A stretch of DNA of 64,000 nucleotides, taken from contig NZ_JACHNH010000001.1 in NCBI RefSeq assembly GCF_014205335.1, positions 5,388,501-5,452,500 of the forward strand, given 5' to 3'. A program made the translations under genes and the position numbers. This document shows, piece by piece, positions 43,278 through 50,087 of this stretch. Numbering within the stretch: the stretch's first letter is position 1; the number at the start of each line of letters is the position of its first letter. Source of the DNA: Amorphoplanes digitatis. GTDB taxonomy: Bacteria; Actinomycetota; Actinomycetes; Mycobacteriales; Micromonosporaceae. The notes beneath the pieces were generated by a model. It saw only the letters and a list, made by a program, of their open reading frames with translations. It searched no databases and had not been told where the DNA came from.

Positions 43278-44947
43278 TCGCCGTCCCCGGCGACCCACAG
43301 GACGGCGACGCAGGCGTCGTCGTCGGGCGAGTCGCCGCCGAGTACCTCCCGGACGATCTCCTCAGCCAGGTCCTGCGCGTCCGGCTGCTGATCCGCCGCA
43401 CCGTCCGCGAGTTCGCCGAGCGCCCGCACGACGGCATACGGGAGCCGCTGCGCGTCGCCGGCCTCCGGGCCGCTGTGGCGGTCGGTCAGGCCGTCGGTGT
43501 ACGCGCACAGCACCGCGCCCGGCGTCATGGTCAGGTACTGCCCGGTGAACTCGGCGTCGGGGAAGACCCCCAGCGCCGGGCCGCGCTGCCGCAGCAGGGC
43601 GACCGCCGGCACGCCGCCGCTGCGGGGCATGACCATCATGGGTACGGGGTGACCGGCGTTCGCCACGCACAGGCAGCTCGTGTCGGGGTCATAGATCGCG
43701 ACGACGGCGGTGACGAACGTGTCGTCCTGCACGACGCCGACCAGGAGCCGGTTCAGCCGGGTCAGCAGGCGGGCCGGGTCGGGGTCCTCGAAGGCGTACG
43801 CGCGCAGCGCGGCGAGGATCGGCGCCATGGCGGCGGTGGCCGGCTGGTCGTGCCCGGCCACCTCGCCGACCGACAGCAGGATCCGTCCGCCGGAGATCTC
43901 CTGCGCGTCGTACCAGCCGGTGCCGACGTCGAGCCGCTCGGGGGCGGCCAGGTAGATCGCGCCGAGGCTGGCGCCGGCGACCAGGGGCAGCGCCTGCGGC
44001 AGCACGGCGCGGTGGAACGAGTCGACGGTGCGCCGCTCCGCGTGCCACTCCGCCTGCGCCCGCAGGTGGGCGCGCTGCGCGTGGCGTACCTCGGTGACGT
44101 CCTGCGCGACTCCCCACACGACCCGGGGCGTGTCCGCGCGCTGCCGCCCCGGCAGGGCCGTCCGGCAGGACACGATCAGCTCGTGTACGCCGCCGTCCAT
44201 GTCCGCGACGCGTACCTCGGCGAGGCTGGGCACGCCGGTGCGCAGGGTGTTCCCGGCGGTGGTGAGGAGTTTGGCGAGGTCCTCGGGGTGCACGCGCTGC
44301 CGGAGCTGCTCGAGGCGCACCCGGGCCGAGGGCAGCCGGAGCAGGTCGCGCAGGCCCATCGACAGCACTATCAGGCCGGCCTCCGGGTCGAGATCCCAGG
44401 TGCCGGACTGGGTGAGCTGGTGGGTCTCGGCCAGCCGGTCGGCGAAGTCCGCGGCGAGCATCCGCCACTGCTCCGTGAGCTCGTCGGCCGGCAGCGCGGC
44501 CTGCCGGCCCGGCGCGGCGACGGCGACGTCGTCGGTGTGCCCGACGAGGTCGCCCGTCAGCACCTGCCCGGGCAGGTTCCCGGCCTCGAGCAGCGCGTCG
44601 ATCGTCGCCAGCACCATGCCGGGCTGCGCCGGTTTGAAGATCACGTCCCGGACGCCGCAGGCGCGGGCCATGGGCTCGATCTCCTCGTGGCGGTAGTGCG
44701 CGGTGCTGAACGCGATCGGTATATGACTGGTGGTCGGCTGGCTGCGCAGCATCCGGGCCAGCTCGTAGCCGTCCAGGTTCGGCATCATGACGTCGGTGAT
44801 CACCGCGTCCGGCAGCTGCCGGCGGGCCAGCATCAGTGCGGTGTCGCCGTCGGCGGCCTCGCAGGCCTGATGCCCCCGGTAGCCCAGCAACGTGCGCAGA
44901 AAGTCCCGGCTGATCGGATCGTCATCGACAACCAACACGGTCGCCAT
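43274..44947 (-). CDS. REC-PAS-PP2C (SpoIIE/RsbU-like) protein with altered metal ligands
   Basis: A 557-residue protein: a receiver (VVDDDPISRDF, AVITDVMMPNLDG, VIFKPAQ), a PAS-like middle (about residues 165-310) and a PP2C-type domain (from RAVLPQALP). The usual metal-binding GGDWYD is GTGWYD and GDVxGHG is GEVAGHD, so two ligand aspartates are changed, whereas the later YTDGL and DDDACVAV are kept. It may be a weak or pseudo-phosphatase acting as a binding switch for anti-sigma antagonists. ATG at 44947 has GGAGACCG upstream. It converges on the kinase/receiver operon. Confidence 0.88.
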   Translation of the reverse strand: MATVLVVDDDPISRDFLRTLLGYRGHQACEAADGDTALMLARRQLPDAVITDVMMPNLDGYELARMLRSQPTTSHIPIAFSTAHYRHEEIEPMARACGVRDVIFKPAQPGMVLATIDALLEAGNLPGQVLTGDLVGHTDDVAVAAPGRQAALPADELTEQWRMLAADFADRLAETHQLTQSGTWDLDPEAGLIVLSMGLRDLLRLPSARVRLEQLRQRVHPEDLAKLLTTAGNTLRTGVPSLAEVRVADMDGGVHELIVSCRTALPGRQRADTPRVVWGVAQDVTEVRHAQRAHLRAQAEWHAERRTVDSFHRAVLPQALPLVAGASLGAIYLAAPERLDVGTGWYDAQEISGGRILLSVGEVAGHDQPATAAMAPILAALRAYAFEDPDPARLLTRLNRLLVGVVQDDTFVTAVVAIYDPDTSCLCVANAGHPVPMMVMPRSGGVPAVALLRQRGPALGVFPDAEFTGQYLTMTPGAVLCAYTDGLTDRHSGPEAGDAQRLPYAVVRALGELADGAADQQPDAQDLAEEIVREVLGGDSPDDDACVAVLWVAGDGD

Positions 44948-45055
44948 CGGTCTCCAATCACGGTGGAATACTTCCCGTAGGTCCCTTTCGATGAACACCG
45001 AACATGGTGAGCCCTTCTCGCCACCGGGACTCGCACACGTTGTCCGTCACGGCGT

Positions 45056-47383
45056 TCAGGTGAGACGGACGAGGCGCCAGCGGTTGTCCGCGCTGCCGTT
45101 GTCGGGGTCCTGGACGGCCTGCGCGCCCCGGGCGACGGAGCCGTTGAGGATGGCGAGCAGCTTGCCGCTGTTGACGTTGCGGATCCGGTGTGTGCCGTCG
45201 CCGTTGTCGATCAGGGTCCAGCGGTGGTCGGCGGTGCCGTTGTCGGACCATTGCAGGACGCGGGCGTTGTCGGCGGTGGACATGTTCTCCACGCCGAGGA
45301 CCTTGCCGCTGTTGACGTTGCGGAATCTGACCGCGCTGCCGTCGGTGACCATCACCCAGTTGTGGTCGGCGGTGCCGCTGTCGTCCCATTGCAGGGCGAG
45401 GCCACCGTCGACGGTGGACATGTCCTGGATGCCGAGCACCAGTCCACTGCCGACGTTCACCAGCTTGTAGGTGACGGCGGCGGCGCCGGTGTTCCAGTAG
45501 ACGGTGTAGTTGAAGCCCTGCGCGTCGTGGAACGGCCCGATGTTTACCGTCGCGCCGTTCGCGGTGGCGGTGAACGCCAGGCTGCTCGTGCTGGTCCGGG
45601 TGATCGTCGAGACGGTCAGCGCGGGCAGGCCGGCCGGCGTGGTGCTGCCGTAGTTGCCGCACAGCACCGCCGGGCCGTAGGTGATCGCCTGCACGTCGGC
45701 GTTGTCGTTCGCGGCCCGCATGATCACCCGCATCGGCAGCTTCACCGCGATCGTGTCGCCGGCCGCCCAGGTCCGGGTGACGGTCGCGTAGCTGCCGGGC
45801 GTCGCCGTGACGCTCTGCACGGTCCCGTTGACGCTGATTGTCGCGCCGGTGGTCCAGGACGGTATCCGCAGCCGGATGCTCCACGACCCGCTCATGGTGC
45901 CGGACAGCGTCAGCGTGGTGGTGTCGCTGACCGGGAACGTGGTGTTCTGGGTGACGGTGATGCCGCGCTGGGTCCAGGTCAGCACCGACGGCACGAAGAG
46001 GTTCACCGTCAGCGTGGTGCCGTTGTAGAAGTAGATGGAGTCCATCAGCTTCGTGTTGATCTCGACCCCGGTGCCCTGGCAGCACCAGAAGCTGTTGTAG
46101 TCGGTGGACCAGGTGCCGCCGCCCCACGCGGGGCCGACGCCGCGGCGGCCGCCGGGGTTCAGCGGCGTGAAGTAGGTGACGTGGCCGTGGCTGTCGGCCG
46201 GGTTCTGCGCGCCGATGACGTGGTTGAGCAGGGTCCGCTCGTAGAAGTCGAAGTAGTCGGCCCGGCTCGGGTCGAGCTGCCACAGCTCCCGGGTCAGCTT
46301 CAGCATGTTGTAGGAGTTGCAGTGCTCGCAGGTGTCGTTGGTGAGATAGCCGGCGATCGCGTTCGGCGCGCGGAAGTGCTCGGCCTGGCTGTTGCCGCCG
46401 ATCACGTACGTGTGCGCGCCGGTGGCGATCCGCCAGGCGTTGGCGGCGATGTCCCGGTAGCGGGTGGTGCCGGTGGCCTTGTACTCCCGGGCCGCGCCGA
46501 CCCACTTCGGCACCTGCGTGTTGGCGTGCAGGCCGTTGAGCTGGTCCTGATTGGAGGCGAGCGGGTTGAACACCGCGGCGTGGTCGAACCGCTGTGCCGC
46601 GGTGAGCCAGCGCCCGTCGCCGGTCTGCTGGTAGATGTCGGCGAGCACCTCGTTCATACCGCCGAACTCGGTGCCGAGCATGGCCTGCATCTGGCTGGAG
46701 CTCAGCCGCGCGGTGCGGGTGTCGACCCAGCCGGCCAGCGCGAGGAGCACGTCGCGGGCCTGGGTGTTGCCGGTGTGGCGCCACACGTCGAGCAGGCCCG
46801 CGAGGGTCTTGTGCACGCAGTAGTACGGCACGTTCCCGTTCGAGAGGGTCCGGGCCTCCAGCGCGGTGAAGTCGGACTCGGGGAACCCGGAGAGGTATCC
46901 GGCGCCGAATCCGGCGGCGCCGTTGTTCGCCTGGCACTTGGCAAGCTCGGCCACCATGTAGTCGGCCTTGGCGCGGCAGGTGGTGTCGCCGAGCACCGCG
47001 TACGCCTGCGCCCACGCGGTCAGCAGGTGGCCCTGCATGTGTGTGCGGAACGGGAACGTCGGCGCGTCCCATCCCCCGGTCGCGGCGGCGGAGCCGGTGG
47101 ACAGCCGGTGATTGGCCCGGAAGTTGTAGAGCAGCCGGTCGACGTCGACGAACCGCAGGTAGCTCAGGGTCCGGTTCTGGTTGTCCAGCCATCGGCCGGC
47201 GGTGAGCCGCACCTGGCCGAGCGTGAACGGATAGGCCGAGACGCCGAGGTCGGGCCGCACGGGTGGCACGACGGCCGCCGCGGCGGGTCCGCCGCCGAGC
47301 GGCCCGAGGCCGGCCGCGGAGGCCAGCGCGCCCGCGCCGGCGGCTTGCAGCAGCCGGCGTCGGCTGACAGGCAGGGACGACAT
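45056..47383 (-). CDS. Tat-exported GH127-family glycosidase with ricin-type (CBM13) domain
   Basis: A 775-residue exported enzyme. A Tat signal (SRRRLLQAAGAGALASAAGL) precedes an (alpha/alpha)6-barrel GH127 domain with the zinc/catalytic cysteine motifs DTCEHCNSYNM and FWCCQGTG, which typify beta-L-arabinofuranosidases. The last 130 residues hold three ricin-type repeats (LVLGIQD, KVLGVEN, KLLAILN with QW/DNRW turns) for carbohydrate binding. It likely releases arabinose from plant glycans. ATG at 47383 has GGAGG upstream. A LacI-type palindrome lies 22-35 bp upstream. Confidence 0.9.
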   Translation of the reverse strand: MSSLPVSRRRLLQAAGAGALASAAGLGPLGGGPAAAAVVPPVRPDLGVSAYPFTLGQVRLTAGRWLDNQNRTLSYLRFVDVDRLLYNFRANHRLSTGSAAATGGWDAPTFPFRTHMQGHLLTAWAQAYAVLGDTTCRAKADYMVAELAKCQANNGAAGFGAGYLSGFPESDFTALEARTLSNGNVPYYCVHKTLAGLLDVWRHTGNTQARDVLLALAGWVDTRTARLSSSQMQAMLGTEFGGMNEVLADIYQQTGDGRWLTAAQRFDHAAVFNPLASNQDQLNGLHANTQVPKWVGAAREYKATGTTRYRDIAANAWRIATGAHTYVIGGNSQAEHFRAPNAIAGYLTNDTCEHCNSYNMLKLTRELWQLDPSRADYFDFYERTLLNHVIGAQNPADSHGHVTYFTPLNPGGRRGVGPAWGGGTWSTDYNSFWCCQGTGVEINTKLMDSIYFYNGTTLTVNLFVPSVLTWTQRGITVTQNTTFPVSDTTTLTLSGTMSGSWSIRLRIPSWTTGATISVNGTVQSVTATPGSYATVTRTWAAGDTIAVKLPMRVIMRAANDNADVQAITYGPAVLCGNYGSTTPAGLPALTVSTITRTSTSSLAFTATANGATVNIGPFHDAQGFNYTVYWNTGAAAVTYKLVNVGSGLVLGIQDMSTVDGGLALQWDDSGTADHNWVMVTDGSAVRFRNVNSGKVLGVENMSTADNARVLQWSDNGTADHRWTLIDNGDGTHRIRNVNSGKLLAILNGSVARGAQAVQDPDNGSADNRWRLVRLT

Positions 47384-47404
47384 GGGAACCTCCGCGTCGG
47401 GGAA

Positions 47405-47418
47405 TGTTAACGGTAACA
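47405..47418. promoter_or_regulatory. LacI-type operator upstream of GH127 gene
   Basis: TGTTAACGGTAACA, an inverted repeat with TGTTA/TAACA arms, lies 22-35 bp upstream of the glycosidase ATG. LacI-family sugar repressors bind this type of sequence, so substrate induction is likely. A possible weak half-site (ATGTTACGG) follows at about 47433. Confidence 0.6.
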
Positions 47419-47482
47419 ATCTCGCGCTGGGGATGTTACGGGATTGCTACGATCCATTCAAGGACGTGATTGTCTTACGGGC

Positions 47483-48127
47483 TCAGGGTGCGGTGACCAC
47501 GGCCCGCGACCGGGCGACGGTCACGTTGTAGGTGTTCCCCTGCGAGTGCCGGATCCTGGTCGCGTTGACGGTGAAGACGTAGGGGGTTGCCGCCCGCAGG
47601 CCGCTGATGGTGGCCGTCAGCTCGTGGCAGCCCTTGCCCGGCTCGACAACGGTCCACGAGAGCTCCGGCTGCCGGCCGACCACCAGCGCCTGCGAGACGG
47701 CCGCGACCCGGTAGGCGACGACGGCGGGGTCGCCGGGGTGGTACCAGGTCACGGTCGCGGTCGTGCGGCCGGGCCGCACCAGCGCGACGTCGATCCGCCC
47801 CTGTGGCTGCGTCTTGACGCACTGCGGCTCCCCCGGCCGCGCGGCGGGCACGGAGACGGGGGACGACAGCGCCGCACCGCCGGGCTCCGCGGGCGAGGTG
47901 CGCGAAGAGGGCGAGGTGCGCGAAGAGGGCGAGGTGCGCGCGGCGGGCGAGGCGGACCGTTTCGGCTGCGCCGATCCCGCCGCCACCACGATCCAGCTCT
48001 GCGCGGACGGCGTCGCGGTGGCCGCCGCGTCCGGGCCGGCGGCGGCCGTCGGGGACGGGGCGCACCCGCCCGTCACGAGCGGCAGCAGGGCCGCGGCGGT
48101 GCAGAGCATTGCCGAACGACGGTTCAC
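47483..48127 (-). CDS. Lipoprotein with fibronectin type III-like domain
   Basis: A 214-residue lipoprotein. The signal peptide ends at a lipobox LVTGGC (Cys acylation). A low-complexity linker with RTSPSSRTSPSS repeats leads to a fibronectin type III-like domain (VTWYHPGDPAVVAYRVAAVS, ELTATISGLRAATPYVFTVNA). Two cysteines (PQCVK, KGCHE) may pair. GTG at 48127 has GGAAGG upstream. Surface binding is inferred; no catalytic motif is seen. Confidence 0.75.
   Translation of the reverse strand: MNRRSAMLCTAAALLPLVTGGCAPSPTAAAGPDAAATATPSAQSWIVVAAGSAQPKRSASPAARTSPSSRTSPSSRTSPAEPGGAALSSPVSVPAARPGEPQCVKTQPQGRIDVALVRPGRTTATVTWYHPGDPAVVAYRVAAVSQALVVGRQPELSWTVVEPGKGCHELTATISGLRAATPYVFTVNATRIRHSQGNTYNVTVARSRAVVTAP
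47891..47940. repeat. 18-bp tandem repeat, 2.8 copies, in the lipoprotein linker
   Basis: GGGCGAGGTGCGCGAAGA repeats at 47891, 47909 and 47927 (last copy partial). It encodes the TSPSSR linker repeats of the lipoprotein on the minus strand; the unit is six codons, so copy number can vary without frameshift. Confidence 0.8.
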
Positions 48128-48219
48128 CGGGATCCTTCCAGCGGACGGCGCGGTCGGCCACACCTATCGGCCGCCGGGCGCCCCTGCTGAGCAGCCAGGG
48201 CGCAAGATCAACTATGTGT

Positions 48220-49860
48220 CTATCGGGACTGACCCGGTCCCGGCGCGCCTGCCCGCCGATCACCGAAGGCACGGTGCCGCCCCCCGCTCCGCGACGGCCT
48301 CGCCATCCGCGGCGGCGGCGCCGGCCACGAGGGCAGCACCGGCGCCGGCAGCGCCAGCGACGGCGTCGCCGGCCCGCGCTGGGCGTGTACCAGCTCCGGC
48401 GTGGACGACTTGCGCACGTACATCTCGGCGTCGGCGGCCTTGACCAGGGCATCTCCCGACAGGTCGGTCCCGGCGCCGACGGCCATGCCGACCGAGACCC
48501 CGAGGGGTAGCTCGTGGCCGGCCCACCACACCGGTTGCCACGCCAGCTCCTCCACCCGGCGGCGCAGGCCTTCGGCATCGGCGGCCTCGGCGTCGCGACA
48601 GAGCACCAGGAACTCGTCGCCGCCGATCCGGGCCGCGAGGTCGTCGGCCCGCAGCGCGCGCGTCAGCCTTTCCGCGAACGTACGCAGGACATGGTCGCCC
48701 GCCTCATGGCCGTACTCGTCGTTGACGATCTTGAATTTGTTGAGGTCGCAGTAGAGCACCGCCAGGCCCGGGGATTCCCCGCGCCGGCAGCGTTCGACCT
48801 CCTGATCGAGCACGGCGAAGAACCGGCGCCGGTTGATCAGGCCGGTCAGCTCGTCGTGGTGCGCCTGGTAGCGGAGTGCCTCCTGGTCCGCCGTCCGTTC
48901 CGCGAGCAGCAGGCCGATTCGCATGATCACCAAGGGGGTCACGACCAGGGTGCCGAGGGACAACAGCAGCGTGTCGGAGGTCCGGCCGAACAGCGTCGGG
49001 ATGCTGCCGACGACCGGCACGAGCGCCAGCACGAAGCCGAGATGGTGCAGCTTCACCGGCGTCAGCTCGCCGCGCCGCCAGCCGTTGGGCTGAGTGAACT
49101 CCGTCGCGCTCGGATGCAGCGCCGCCGCGGCCAGGCCGAGATAGCCGACGATCGCGCACAGGTCGACGATCGGCGAGTAGTAGTCGCTGTCCGGGCGCGT
49201 GGTCATCAGCGAGGCGACCACGCTGACGATGGTGGAGGTAAGGCTGATCACGAAGTAGGTCAGCGAGACCCGCGCGGTGCCCGCCGTCTTGGCGATCCGC
49301 ATCAGCGCGCCCATGCTGGCCGTCAGCATCAGCAGCTTGGCCAGGTAGACCGCCTGGGTGGGCATGGCCGCCCCGACGCCCTCCAGGTGGGGCCGGAGCA
49401 GGATCTCCCACCCGGGTGCGATCAGGCCGACGCCGATCAGGGCGGCGTCGAGGATGCCTCCGCGGTCGCCGGCGCCGTGCCGGAACACCACCATCAGGGC
49501 CGCGCTGAGAATGCACATGTACGCGACGACCTGGAGGATCAGATTGGCCGGCCCGTCGGCGCCGACCGGGATACCCAGGCCGAGATCCATGAACCACAGG
49601 TGGTTGAAGATCGTGAAGAGCACGGTGCCGAGCAGCAGGATGTGCCAGGTGCCACGCCGCTCGATCTTGTTGATCCGCATGCCGACGGTGATGCCGACGA
49701 CCGCGAGGGCGCTGGAGGCGGTCACGACCGCCAGGCGCACCGAGGTCGGGCCCGCCAGGTGCACGACGCAGGCGGTGAGCGCCGTCAGCACGTACGCCAC
49801 ATGGACGAACTGAGGGCGCTTCACCAGGCCCCCCACAGTCCTCGTCCGCACGTCTGACAT
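48220..49860 (-). CDS. Membrane diguanylate cyclase (GGDEF)
   Basis: A 546-residue protein with an N-terminal region of about ten membrane helices (residues 15-335) and a GGDEF domain making cyclic di-GMP from GTP. The active site ARIGGDEFLVL and the upstream inhibitory I-site RADD (RxxD five residues before GGDEF) are both intact, so product inhibition is expected. Stretches HHDELTGLINRRRFF and YCDLNKFKIVNDEYGHEAGD are canonical. ATG at 49860 begins MSDVRTRTV. A proline/serine-rich tail of about 60 residues follows. Controls a surface or developmental transition by family knowledge; no EAL domain is linked. Confidence 0.93.
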   Translation of the reverse strand: MSDVRTRTVGGLVKRPQFVHVAYVLTALTACVVHLAGPTSVRLAVVTASSALAVVGITVGMRINKIERRGTWHILLLGTVLFTIFNHLWFMDLGLGIPVGADGPANLILQVVAYMCILSAALMVVFRHGAGDRGGILDAALIGVGLIAPGWEILLRPHLEGVGAAMPTQAVYLAKLLMLTASMGALMRIAKTAGTARVSLTYFVISLTSTIVSVVASLMTTRPDSDYYSPIVDLCAIVGYLGLAAAALHPSATEFTQPNGWRRGELTPVKLHHLGFVLALVPVVGSIPTLFGRTSDTLLLSLGTLVVTPLVIMRIGLLLAERTADQEALRYQAHHDELTGLINRRRFFAVLDQEVERCRRGESPGLAVLYCDLNKFKIVNDEYGHEAGDHVLRTFAERLTRALRADDLAARIGGDEFLVLCRDAEAADAEGLRRRVEELAWQPVWWAGHELPLGVSVGMAVGAGTDLSGDALVKAADAEMYVRKSSTPELVHAQRGPATPSLALPAPVLPSWPAPPPRMARPSRSGGRHRAFGDRRAGAPGPGQSR

Positions 49861-50023
49861 ATCGGCAGGACCGGTCGAGGGTTGAGTCCGTCGCGAGTGA
49901 TCGCGCCTACTCCGTCGAGTTATCTCACCAAGTGGGAACACGGCGGCGAGAACGTAATGGCAACGCGTCGACGGGGACGGCAAATCAATTGGGCGCGTCA
50001 ATATATGAATTGAAAAGGAAACC

Positions 50024-50060
50024 GTTCCGATGCAAACGGCTCGGCGCGGCGCATCGGAAC
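50024..50060. promoter_or_regulatory. 10-bp perfect inverted repeat upstream of glycyl-tRNA synthetase
   Basis: GTTCCGATGC and GCATCGGAAC are perfect 10-bp arms around a 17-nt centre, ending 13 bp before a TAGACT -10-like element. It could be an operator overlapping the -35 region. The T-box signature sequence is absent, so a classical tRNA-sensing leader is not supported. Confidence 0.5.
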
Positions 50061-50073
50061 CGGACCACTCGTA

Positions 50074-50079
50074 TAGACT
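50074..50079 (+). promoter_or_regulatory. -10 element TAGACT, probable leaderless promoter
   Basis: TATAGACT (50072-50079) ends 8 bp before the ATG of the glycyl-tRNA synthetase gene. No Shine-Dalgarno sequence is visible, so transcription probably starts at or within 2-3 nt of ATG. Confidence 0.5.
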
Positions 50080-50087
50080 CCGGCTCC

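Noticed and set aside
48220..49860. A cyclic di-GMP riboswitch near the diguanylate cyclase
   Set aside because: I found no GEMM-like conserved core in the flanking gaps.
49861..50087. T-box or other aminoacyl-tRNA riboswitch before the synthetase gene
   Set aside because: The conserved T-box sequence AGGGTGG is not present and the hairpin is too short; only an inverted repeat and a -10 element are supported.
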